12,509 bases of DNA, from NCBI GenBank assembly GCA_004369085.1, contig ML210510.1, forward strand, positions 1 through 12,509, given 5' to 3'. The first letter of the stretch is position 1, and each line of letters starts with the position of its first letter. The translations under genes were made by a program, and so were the position numbers. Shown one piece after another: positions 1 through 8,690 of this stretch. The notes under the pieces are model-generated. The model was not told the DNA's origin. It did not search any database and was given only the letters and a program-made list of their open reading frames with translations. Source of the stretch: Coprinopsis marcescibilis. Taxonomy: Eukaryota > Basidiomycota > Agaricomycetes > Agaricales > Psathyrellaceae.

Positions 1-75
1 AACTGGGTGTGCTGGGTAGAGCCCTTCTGTGGCTGTGCACCTACCTAGAGGTTGAGGGTTCAACCCCACTCACTG
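1..75 (+). repeat. tRNA-like head, possible SINE start with pol III boxes
   Basis: GGTTCAACCCC at 57-67 resembles the pol III B box of tRNA genes. GCTGGGTAGAGC at 11-22 resembles the A box region (the GGTAGAGC of many tRNAs). The spacing of about 40 bases is normal for a tRNA. The T stem does not pair properly (positions 54-58 against 66-70 give mismatches), so this is not a working tRNA gene. A tRNA-derived SINE head is the best guess. The plus-strand T13 at 406-418 could end a pol III transcript started here. The window edge hides the true 5' end. Confidence 0.3.
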
Positions 76-405
76 CAGGTACCTAAGCCTGTGCCACATA
101 CATCGGATCAGGGGAATGACTGGTAAGCTGGTCACAGTTGGTACTGGGGGCAGGCAAAGACCCATGATCATTGGTTTGGGGGATATGATGGCAGCCATTA
201 TGGCCCTGCCTTGGCAAAGGAGGTTAGCAGCGGGATATGCCTACACCATAGTGGTGGTGGATCAATGACCATGGCTATGCAAGATCTGCGCAACCCCAAG
301 TACCAGTACACTGGGATGCCCACAAGGGACTGAAAAGATAGAGGATGGTAAGATTGGGTATGGTCCTGAGAACAGCCTGACGAGGTGGGATGCCTCGACA
401 GGGTA
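1..405. other. Flanking DNA left of the LINE tail, no gene seen
   Basis: I see no open reading frame that looks coding. The segment starts with a tRNA-like stretch (about 1-75, listed separately) and runs to the 13-T tract at 406. On the minus strand the DNA just beyond the LINE poly(A), reading down from 405, is where one copy of the LINE target-site duplication should lie. Its partner would be at the 5' end of the LINE, outside the window, so it cannot be checked here. It may be the body of a SINE. Confidence 0.5.
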
Positions 406-418
406 TTTTTTTTTTTTT
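406..418 (-). repeat. LINE poly(A) tail
   Basis: An uninterrupted run of 13 T on the plus strand reads as 13 A on the LINE strand. It directly follows the 3' UTR and lies about 10 bases after an AATAAA signal. This is the expected scar of target-primed reverse transcription of a polyadenylated LINE RNA. It fixes the 3' end of the element. Confidence 0.85.
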
Positions 419-837
419 AAATCATCAATTTATTTGTACCTGGGCTCGGTCGCAGCCCGGTCCCTATCTAACTATGCACAGTATGCAGTACACTACGCCT
501 TGTCATAGGACTTGAAATAGGTGGGTCTCAGCCCACCGTTTGATATATGAGCCTCCCCCTGAACGAAGGCTCAGAAAGCTCCGCGCCAGTAGGCGCGGCA
601 GATGTGTTGTCATTCGTCGGCAGCCCTACTGGGGCTAATGGGGCAGTGTAGGGTGTCCACACCCCCGCACCAATACCTTTGGTCTGGAGCCGACTGCCGG
701 TCCGCACACCTCCGTCGGGCCTCCTAGCAGGCAGCGAACAGCACTGAAGCACGCTGCCACCCACAGAGAAGCTGTCTGGCCTCACAGGAGCCTAACCCCA
801 CTCCACCCTGTCACCCAACTCGGGGCCGCCAACAAGA
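419..837 (-). other. LINE 3' untranslated region
   Basis: This stretch of about 420 bases lies between the end of the LINE protein frame (stop at 838-840) and the poly(A). No frame here gives a recognisable protein. One minus-strand frame stays open over 785-528 (85 codons), but its translation shows no domain or motif that I know. It holds the polyadenylation signal near its end. Confidence 0.6.
429..434 (-). promoter_or_regulatory. LINE polyadenylation signal AATAAA
   Basis: TTTATT on the plus strand is AATAAA on the LINE strand. It lies 10 bases before the A tract, within the usual 10-30 base distance. Confidence 0.75.
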
Positions 838-1614
838 TCATCCGATTCCCTTGGAAGGGGCTTCGAAGGCGAACGTTCTAGGATTCGCCCGAAGAAAGTC
901 CATGAGCTCCCCCAGGTGTCTGGGAGAGTCAGTTTTGCCATGCTGCATGAAGCTGCATCGGCCGAAGAGATGGGCGCGGGTCTCAATAAAGGTCCCGCAC
1001 CTGCACTGGATTTCTCCATCAATATTAAACCAGGCGCGGTATTTGCCCAAGGATGCATCGCGCCATCCTTGCCGTCATTGCTATGGACTCGGTGGCAGTA
1101 AACGATAGCCAAGTGCCCCCTTTCAGGACGCTTGGCTTGAGAGGCCGGTCTCGCATATCCCCCATTTGAAGGAAGTGTTTGCCCCGGTAAGATGTATGTT
1201 GGAACTCGGATATCCAAGAATCAACGCAAGATTTCACGACTGCCTGGCGGACGCTATCAAGCGAGGTCTCGAGGCGACGCCCCGAGACAGCAGGGGTGTC
1301 ACGCACGTAATCGTGCGCGGCTAAATGAATGTGCCACCCAATCTTGGACGGCACTTGTACGAACTCAATGGAGCGCTCTGAGCCCCCACTGAACCATTTG
1401 GATAATTCAGCGCACACGGCCAGGGAGTGGCCCTGGCCTGAGTGCACAGAGGGGTCCACGGCGCGCTTGGCGGCCGCGATATGATCGGTGAAAATCACGA
1501 TCATGTTGCAATCCTCAAACTGAATCATTCGGATGATTGCCGCACGTAGGGCATAGAGTTTGGCATCCGGGGCCATGACTCTGCCTGCAGCAAATTTGGC
1601 CTTAGTGACCATTC
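838..1614 (-). pseudogene. LINE ORF2, 3' part: rest of RNase H and cysteine-rich tail (frameshifted)
   Basis: This is the C-terminal part of the LINE polyprotein, continuing in frame from 9016. It starts within RNase H, shortly before the segment reading APDAKLYALRAAI. There the second catalytic acid of RNase H, normally Glu in DAELYAL, is Lys (codon at 1559-1561). The third acid is kept in IFTDHIAAA, and a His/Asp pair (AAHDYVRD) near the end fits the last active-site position. After RNase H the frame shifts by one base near 1045-1050, at a GGGC run. The protein then continues as LGKYRAWFNIDGE, followed by CRC-x8-H-x4-C, the cysteine/histidine tail common in such LINEs. It ends at the TGA at 838-840. 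RNase H would help remove the RNA template during integration. It is dead as it stands, through the split, the frameshift and the lost Glu. Confidence 0.85.
1610..1614. repeat. Target-site duplication, left copy (CATTC)
   Basis: CATTC directly before the 5' LTR is repeated at 9016-9020 directly after the 3' LTR. Five bases is the usual size for Ty3/gypsy integrases. With one copy removed, the LINE RNase H frame reads straight through. Confidence 0.95.
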
Positions 1615-1840
1615 TGTTACACCGCTTCCAACGGTAGAACATGACGACGAACGGGTACTCACAGACGAAGATTACTTGGAAATACAAATGGAATATTTTT
1701 GGAAGTTTGGTATGTTTGATAATGAATATATAGATACCCCTGACTGTCGAACCGGAACTTGGGGGTATTATTAGATAGATAACAGACACGAGGATATGAC
1801 GTAGTACTTTTTCTTATTTATAGTATGATAACGGGTGGAA

Positions 1841-1868
1841 CTTATCGATAAGATTGATAAGAGATAAG
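1841..1868 (+). promoter_or_regulatory. Cluster of four GATA-factor sites in U3
   Basis: CTTATC (1841-1846) abuts GATAAG (1847-1852) to form a 12-bp palindrome. Two more GATAAG follow at 1856-1861 and 1863-1868. The TATA box starts 6 bases later. GATAAG is the binding core of fungal GATA zinc-finger activators and repressors (nitrogen, light and iron regulators). Further single GATA cores sit at 1774, 1778 and 1827. The same block is present in the 3' LTR at 8757-8784. That it responds to such a factor is inference. Confidence 0.55.
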
Positions 1869-1873
1869 GGTAG

Positions 1874-1883
1874 TATATTTAAA
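1874..1883 (+). promoter_or_regulatory. LTR promoter TATA box
   Basis: TATATTTAAA lies 35 bases upstream of 1909-1910, the first bases that pair with the PBS. This is a normal TATA-to-start distance for RNA polymerase II. The copy in the 3' LTR is at 8790-8799. Confidence 0.7.
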
Positions 1884-2101
1884 CTTACCATAGTTGGTAG
1901 TTGTACTTTAGTTTCGATCTCGTTTCACTTTGTTCTACTCAATAGTTTGCGAAATAAGACTTTGGTTAGTCTTCCTCGTTGACGGATCGTCTTACTTGAA
2001 GACTTCGAATACTCAATCGTCTCGACGTTCGCTCGTCTTGACTCCATCGTAAACTATCATCGAACGACTTAGGCGTATCTATCGCCTCGTGTCGTAACAG
2101 A

Positions 2102-2113
2102 AGATCGAAACTA
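2102..2113 (+). promoter_or_regulatory. Self-priming primer-binding site (Tf1 type)
   Basis: AGATCGAAACTA, two bases after the 5' LTR, is the exact reverse complement of TAGTTTCGATCT at 1909-1920 in the LTR. That is 12 of 12 bases, and pairing stops on both sides. The partner lies just where the TATA box predicts the RNA 5' end. Tf1 and relatives prime minus-strand synthesis with the first 11 or so bases of their own mRNA folded onto a PBS beside the LTR. The arrangement here is the same. No TGG start typical of a tRNA-primed PBS is present. Confidence 0.85.
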
Positions 2114-2158
2114 CTCAAAACACAACCTCATTGATCAGGATGAGGACCTATTGCCAAA

Positions 2159-3538
2159 ATGGCCAACTATGAACAAAACAGAAACATTGGACCAACCAGA
2201 AGATCAGCGGAACCACCAACGATATCTGCTCCATACTCAAAAGACACAGATCGATCCATACTCAAATGATCAATCTCAGAAAAAGGGAAAACACAACAAC
2301 AATTCGACCCAACCTACAAGAAAGACGAAACCGAAACGGTCCCAACAGGAGCAACACCGCCTGAACAAGAAGAAATTCAACTTAAACTTGAATTACTGAA
2401 ATCTCTCTTCAAAGAACACGAAGAAACCAATTGATTACAACGACTACAAGAACTCGCTCAAACAACTTACCAAGAAGAACAATCATACGTGAACTATCAA
2501 ACAGAAATCATGGCTGAACAAGGCGAAGGACCATCTGTACGAAAAACTTCGACAAAATGCGACAAAGATGAAGAAATCAAAGGAATGCGAAAACCATCCG
2601 AATTCGACGGTTCCTGCAGCAAATACGAGACATGGTTGGAAGAAATTATTCTTTATATTCTTGCTAACCCAGATTGGAGCGACAATAAGAAGATCCTCTT
2701 CACTCTCTCCTACATGATAGGAGGAACAGCAGCCGATTGGAAACGAACGTTTATGAACAATGCCAAAATAGGAGAACAAATCCAACTAGGAACTTGGGCA
2801 ACGTTTTGCAAGAAACTCAACAACTCATTCTTTGAAAAAGAACGGGCCGACGTTGCTTTCCAACAACTCAAAAACCTAAAGATGAAATGGAAAAGTTCTG
2901 GAGAAGACTTCGTCAACACGTTTAGAAACAAATTGGCAGAAACCAAATACCGACCAGACCTCACCAACCCCAAGGATCCAGCTAATAAAATCATCACCGA
3001 CATCTTTCGAAGCACTCTCGATGATGCCCTTCTCGAGAAAATCTGGAATCGCGCTACCAAACCCAGTGGTCTCCAAACCTGGTACACTGCCGTCACCGAA
3101 GTATCCAACAATCAACGGATGCTTCAACTTATGAAGAAAGGAATGCGATCATTTTCGAACAACACCACCAAGACAACTGAAGATTACAGAGTCCCAATGG
3201 ACATCGATTCATTCAACACCACGAAACCCTTTGTCCGTGTTCCCAAGATGACGGACGCCATTCGCGAAGAATGCAACCGAAAGGGACTATGTTACTTCTG
3301 CCGCAAGGCAGGACACACCTTGAACATGTGCCCCTCCAAACCAAAAGACGGGAACAAACCCCGAACCACATGGAAACCTCGAAACAAATCCAACTTTGTT
3401 CCAGGAAACAACGATTCAAAAAAGAAATACACCGGAACCGCCGCCTTCAAATCGGTTCAACAGATTCTCAGTAACATGGACCCCGAAGAACGCAAGAAAT
3501 TTGAAGACGAACTCGAGAAGAATGAGGGTTTTGCCTAA
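2159..3538 (+). pseudogene. gag: gag (capsid and CCHC nucleocapsid), two internal TGA stops
   Basis: Gag is the structural protein that forms the cytoplasmic particle and packages the RNA. The frame starts at the ATG at 2159 (MANYEQN), 59 bases after the LTR. It reads 459 codons to the TAA at 3536-3538, broken only by TGA at 2267 (codon 37) and 2432 (codon 92). Both fit CGA to TGA. Residues 1-110 are polar and probably disordered. The middle part (about 150-320: PSEFDGS, YMIGGTAADWK, ADVAFQQLKNLKM) is a helical capsid typical of gypsy gags. A zinc knuckle CX2CX4HX4C sits at residues 378-391 (CYFCRKAGHTLNMC), followed by a basic, disordered tail. After the second stop the frame is clean from 2435 onward, so a shorter product could start at a downstream ATG such as 2510. 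Gag overlaps pol by 215 bases, with pol in the +1 frame. Confidence 0.92.
3324..3538 (+). other. gag/pol overlap, +1 frame change
   Basis: The pol frame is open from 3324 (after the TGA at 3321) and gag ends at 3538, so they overlap by 215 bases, with pol one base forward. Pol has no ATG near the overlap that would suit a separate start. It is therefore probably made as a Gag-Pol fusion by +1 frameshifting, as in Ty3, or by reinitiation. The end of gag reads GGT TTT GCC TAA G, and skipping one base at the stop gives CCT AAG GAG in the pol frame. The exact shift site cannot be told from one copy. Confidence 0.5.
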
Positions 3539-6500
3539 GGAGTCATTTACTGGAAAGAACGGATCCGAAAATGTTGGAACATCCACACTCGTCGACTGCA
3601 GAGCAGATGATCAGTTCATTGATCAGAACTACGCACGAAAGATGAAAATTCCCCTCACTCGACTCACTATCCCCATTCCCGCACGAAACATCGACGGTAC
3701 CTTGAACAAAAATGGTACCATCCGATTCTATGCAGACGCTTACATCACAATACATGGACAACGATTCAAAGAATGATTTTACGTCACTGGTCTTGGACAA
3801 GAGAAGGTTATCTTAGGAGCACCTTGGCTCCAAAGAACAAATCCTTCAATCGATTGGAAAAACGGAACACTTACTTGGAGAACGAAGGAACTTTCGAAGA
3901 TCAATCAAGCTCTTCTTAAATACCTTCAAACCAAAAAGACGAAGAAACAGACAGACCCTACACAGGAAGACATTGACTCAGCCCTCTTGCACGATTTCCA
4001 AGGAAAAAACAGTCCCCATCTCCAAACAATTTGGATCCGAGCCAAATCGACAATCGCTCAAGAACTCGCAGTTGCTGAGGATACCTCGGCCCTTTCTTTG
4101 GAACAACGGATACCAGAAGAATACCATGACTATATGGATATCTTCGACAAGAAGAAAGCTGACCGATTTCCTGACTCGAAACCTTGGGATCACAAGATTG
4201 AGTTAAAAGACAGCTTCATTCCTAAATCATTCAAGACTTACAATCTTACCTTGGAAGAACAAAAAGAATTGGAAAAGTTTATTCAGGAAAATCTTGTCAA
4301 AATGTACATTCGACTCTCACAATTGCTGAACGCTGCCCCCTTTTTCTTTGTGAAAAAGAAACCAATTGTTGAAGATGGAAAAGTTAAAACCCCTCTTCGA
4401 CCCTGTCAAGACTATCGCTATCTCAATGAATGGACGATCAAGAACGCTTACCCGCTCCCACTCATCACCGAACTCCTTGACAAACTAAAAGGAGCAAAGT
4501 ACTTCACTAAACTGGACGTGCGATGGGGCTATAATAACATTTGGATCAGAGACGGCAATCAATGGAAAGCAGCATTCAAGACCAATTTGGGACTATTCGA
4601 ACCAACGGTTATGTTTTTCGGCATGTGCAACTCCCCAGCAACGTTCCAAGCAATGATGGACCACATCTTCGACAAACTCAAGACAGAGGGACGCTGTATC
4701 ATCATCTACATGGACGACATTCTCATCTTCACCAAAACCAAGGAAAAGATGATCGAATACACCAGAAAAACCCTCCAAGTGCTTAAGGATAACGACCTTT
4801 ATCTGAAACCGGAGAAATGCCAATTTTGTCAAACCCGTATTGAATACCTCGGCATGATTATCGAAGAAGGACAAATCTCCATGGACCCGAAAAAGGTCAC
4901 TGGAATCCAGGACTGGCCCACCCCGAAAACTGTGAAACAAGTACGATCCTTCTTAGGATTCAGAAACTTCTATTGAAGATTCATTCGCGGATATTCAGAA
5001 CTGGCGAAATCGATGAACGAACTCCTTCAAAAAGGAGTGTCATTCAAATGGACACCTCAACGCCAAACAGCCTTCGATACCTTGAAACAACAATTTACCG
5101 AACAACCCGTTTTGATCATGCCTGACTTGGAAAGACCTTTCCAAGTCGAATGCGATGCCTCAAAGTACACCACCGGAGCCGTCCTCACACAATGCGACGC
5201 CAATGGAGCCCGTCACCCGGTCTCATTTATATCGAAAACTCTGTCACCAACCAAACGCAACTACGAGATTTACGACCGAGAACTGCTGGCTCTTATTCGA
5301 GCCTTTACCGAATGGCAACACTACTTGATGGGAGCTCAACATCCTATCGAGGTCTTATCCGATCATAAAAACCTTTCCTACTTCCGGGAAACCCGAAAAC
5401 TTAATCGATGACAAGCAAGATGGTATACGTTCCTCACCGAATTCAACTATCGGTTCAACTATACCCCTGGAAGCAAAATGGTTCAATCAGACGCTCTCTC
5501 TCGGAGACCGGATCATCTTCTGGAACACGGCAATCACGACAACAAAGACATGATTCTCCTTTCGGAAGATCAATTCCCAAAAGAAGTCAAAGTAAACTTG
5601 ATGAACGTGGACCTCCTCACTAAAGTACTTGACCAACCGGAAGAAAACTTCGACGTAGGAATGGCAGACAAAATCCAAGATTTACTTAAAGACAAAGAAA
5701 TCCCTACTGAACTACGGAAAGACCTATCAGATTGGCACACAGAAACAAAGGATGGGAAAACGGCACTATTCTTTCGAGGAAAAATGTACATTCCTCAGAA
5801 TCAGGAACTCCGACAACAGATCATACGCGACCATCACGATTCAATCCTAGCCGGACACCCTGGAGAACTCAAAACATATTACAAAGTCAGCCAGAACTAT
5901 TGGTTCCCCAGCATCAGAGGAGCAGTACAAGACTACGTGAAAGGATGTGCTATCTGCCAACAATTCAAGATCAACCGTCAACCAATAAAACCGACCCTTA
6001 TTCCGAACAAATCAACGGGATCACATCGACCATTTGCTTTTGTCACCATGGATGTGATGTCAGGACTACCACCAATTGAAGAAAACAGGACAAAATACGA
6101 TTCTATCTTGATCCAGGTGGATCAAGGACTTACGAAGGGGGTGATTTTCACTCCTTGCAATAAGGAACTCGACACCGAAACCACTGGAAAAATGATCATC
6201 GACACCACATTTCGACAATTCGGCATTCCCGAATGAATTATCTCCGATCAAGGCCCTAACTTCGCTGCAAAATCCCATCGAGAAATTCTGAAAAGACTCG
6301 GAATCGATTCTCGACTTTCCACGGCCTTCCACCCTCAAACCGACGGCAACTCCGAACGAGGTCTCCAAGAAGTACAAGCATATTTGGGAATCTACTGTGT
6401 CAACCATCCAGAGACCTGGAAAGACCATCTTCCCATGCTTGAATTCACGTACAACAACCGACGACATGTGGACAATCAGAAGACACCATTCAAATTGATC

Positions 6501-7091
6501 ATGGGACTCCAACCTCAAGGCATCCCAGAAGCCTTTGAACAATCGAACATCCCATCAGTGGAAGAAAGAATGGAAGATCTTACCCTATCTCGGAAAGAAG
6601 CCATTGCCACACACGAACTAGCCAGAAACCAGATGATCACCCAGTCACAAAATGACGTCACTCCATTCAAACTCGGAGATAAAGTTTGGCTAGAAGCAAA
6701 GAACCTCAACCGGCGATACTTGTCTAACAAGATAAGACCAAAACAGGAAGGACCCTTTGAGATAACAGAAGTCATAGGACCAGTGTCCTATTGCCTCGCA
6801 CTACCGACTCAATGGAAGATTCACAACGTCTTCCATACCATATGGTTGACACCCTACACAGAAACTGACATGCACGGCCCCTCCCACACAACGCCACCAC
6901 CTGACCTTATCGATGGACAAGAAGAATACAAAGTGGAGGCCATTATCAATCACAAGAAACAAGGAAGAGGTCATCTGTTCCTCGTCCAATGGAAAGGATA
7001 CCCGATATCCGAAGCATCATGGGAACCTCCTTGTCACTTGATCAACGCCACTCGGATCTTGGAAGATTACAAGAAGTTGCATCGACTATAA
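3537..7091 (+). pseudogene. pol: pol: protease, RT, RNase H, integrase, chromodomain; four TGA stops
   Basis: This single frame is +1 to gag. It is open back to 3324 and ends at TAA 7089-7091, with TGA at 3774, 4974, 5409 and 6234. At three of these the family residue is Arg (FY-R-RFI, NR-R-QARW, PE-R-IISD). Protease: LVDCRADDQFID at 3588-3623, where the active-site D-S/T-G reads DCR (Gly to Arg), then VILGAPWL. RT: TPLRPCQDYRYLN, TKLDVRWGYNN, and YMDD at 4707-4718. RNase H: VECDASK, YDRELLAL, LSDHKNL. Integrase: HHCC zinc region (HPGELKTYYK ... CAIC), catalytic Asp 6051, Asp 6246 and Glu 6354, the last two separated by 35 residues. GPY/F module: about 6700-6860. Chromodomain: from 6927 (YKVEAIINH ... 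QWKGYPISEASWEP), which would direct integration to marked chromatin. RT also shows likely decay changes, such as Trp for Arg at 4542. The catalytic sites of RT and integrase are still intact. Confidence 0.96.
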
Positions 7092-7166
7092 AAGACAAGA
7101 CAAGTCGACACCAAAAACTTCAATCTACTCCAAGATTAACCCAGCTTAACTTGAACTCCTACAACA

Positions 7167-8690
7167 ATGTCCCAAAACATCGAAATCACCAACCCCGTCT
7201 ACTCTGACAAACTCATCTACCCTACTCCCTCTCGACCAGGTCAATACAACCTGGAATATCCAACCAAACCCAATGAAGAACTCGAACGAGACCAGAATGC
7301 CAAATATGCGAACTACGATCACCCACTTTACAAACCCAAATGATTTGAACACCCACCTGCAAAAGATCATCCCGGACGAAAAGGATTCAATGGCACGTTC
7401 CGAACTGCCATTGACAAAGAAGAGGAAGAAATCGCCGAATGGTACTACCGGGTTATCGGATCCAACCAATTCTTTTCTATTCCCACTGATCGACTCGACT
7501 CCATGAACGGGGATCAAGACCACTCAGGTGACGCGGACGCCGATACATATATCTCCTTTCAACAATTCGTATATCAAAGGGAATGACTATGCGAATCGAT
7601 TCAAGACACGAAGAGACTTCTTCACGACCTTCGACAACAATTCTCCAACCTCGACTCTTTCAGGAGAACCCTTCAAGAATCATGGACCTACCTCTTGATG
7701 CGTTGTGACAAGAAACACCAGAAAAACAAGTTGGAGAAGGAAGAACAAGAAACAGTAAAGTCAGACGGATCTGTTGTTGAAATAACTTGACCCTCAATCA
7801 AGAAACCACTTTCTCAGAATCTGACACCCTCTCCCCGATCTTCGCCAACATGTGGAACCAACTACCCTCGAAAGAATTGTCTTTCAAAATCAACAGATCC
7901 TCAATCAAAACCCGATCAACCGACCCTGACAACCAACTCCCAAACAACAGAAAAAGGAAAACACGTCGAACGAGGACCAACCCGAATTCCACACAACCCC
8001 GCACCACGTTTTTCTCCAATGGTCAAAGGGAGAAAACAGCCAACTGCCAACTGACCCCGCAAAACCGTTTTATTATCGATCGGACTCACCAATCCAACTT
8101 CCACTATCCGTGATGAAAGACAACGACAAGATACTAGGAAGAGTCCTACTCCGGGATCTTCTACCATTCGGACACACCAAGAAGACCGTATTCCCAATTT
8201 TGGAACAAACCGAACCCCTCAACCACCTCCAATCACCCGAGGCGGCAAGAAGTTGTGCTTCACCTGCCGATCGGACCGTCACCTCAAGGCCCTCTGTCCC
8301 CATCAATACGAATGTCAAACCTGCGGAGAAGAAGCCCCCCGCCACCTTCCAGATGACGACGAATGCTGCCTCAACAAACTTTACCCCAACCGCCTTAAGG
8401 GCTCACGTGCTTGGCATTACGACAACAATCAGAATGACTGGAATTCCATGCCTACGACTTCAACAACTACGGCAACTACGATGACCATCGAGACTGAATC
8501 CAGGAGGCTTCAAATCCAGAACGGGGGTAATGTTACACCGCTTCCAACGGTAGAACATGACGACAAACGGGTACTCACAGACGAAGATTACTTGGAAATA
8601 CAAATGGAATATTTTCGGAAGTTTGGTATGTTTGATAATGAATCTATAGATACCCCTGACTGTCGAACCGGAACTTGGGGGTATTATTAG
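7167..8690 (+). pseudogene. Third ORF after pol, CCHC zinc-knuckle protein that runs into the 3' LTR
   Basis: I do not recognise this protein. It starts at ATG 7167 (MSQNIEITNPVYSDKLIYP), 75 bases after pol. One frame can be followed 507 codons to TAG 8688-8690, broken only by TGA at 7341, 7584, 7788 and 8052. Residues 1-207 look clearly coding: a Pro/Tyr-rich start, an acidic part (DKEEEEIAEWYY), and a helical, charged stretch (about 140-195) that could be a coiled coil. Residues 208-295 are uncertain. There another frame (7793 to about 7910, NQETTFSESDTLSPIF) has better codon use, so an indel or stop may lie here. The C-terminal part is again clear. Basic, Pro-rich linker; zinc knuckle CX2CX4HX4C at 364-377 (CFTCRSDRHLKALC); then a second Cys/His group (C383, C386, H393, C400). 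The last 52 residues (456-507) are encoded by the 3' LTR. An RNA- or DNA-binding accessory role is a guess from the knuckle. Confidence 0.65.
8518..8530 (+). promoter_or_regulatory. Polypurine tract of the chromovirus
   Basis: AGAACGGGGGTAA lies directly before the 3' LTR and is purine apart from one C and one T. This is where the plus-strand primer must be made. It is also translated as part of the third ORF, so its sequence is constrained twice. Confidence 0.6.

Larger units (their letters stand above)
1615..2099 (+). repeat. 5' LTR of the chromovirus
   Basis: The LTR is 485 bp and starts TGTTAC and ends GTAACA, a 6-bp inverted repeat. It matches 8531-9015 base for base in length (constant offset 6916) with 12 substitutions and no indel. 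U3 runs from 1615 to about 1908 and holds GATA motifs and a TATA box. The transcript probably starts at 1909-1910, so R and U5 fill the rest. The R/U5 border is not visible from the sequence. Confidence 0.97.

Noticed and set aside
1..75. A working tRNA gene
   Set aside because: The B box is good, but the T stem does not pair and no acceptor stem can be drawn inside the window.
851..1392. Small plus-strand open frames opposite the LINE tail
   Set aside because: The minus strand holds the family motifs (KYRAWFNIDGE, CRC...H...C). The plus-strand frames are short and without any motif.
1615..1789. Minus-strand frame through the 5' LTR fused to the LINE RNase H frame
   Set aside because: It is the antisense of U3, which by chance lacks stops in that frame. 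The same antisense frame is present at the 3' LTR without RNase H behind it. The LINE protein joins to 9016, not to the LTR.
2100..2120. tRNA-primed PBS
   Set aside because: There is no TGG-starting site after the LTR, whereas a 12-base self-complement to the RNA start is present.
2159..8055. TGA recoded as an amino acid (Trp or selenocysteine)
   Set aside because: At the sites where the family residue is known it is Arg, not Trp or Cys, and ordinary TGG Trp codons are used throughout. Decay of CGA explains all of them.
8110..8484. Plus-strand frame over the zinc-knuckle region in another phase
   Set aside because: It lacks the Cys/His pattern, which is only in the frame continuing to 8690. 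The 8110-8484 translation shows no motif in its second half.
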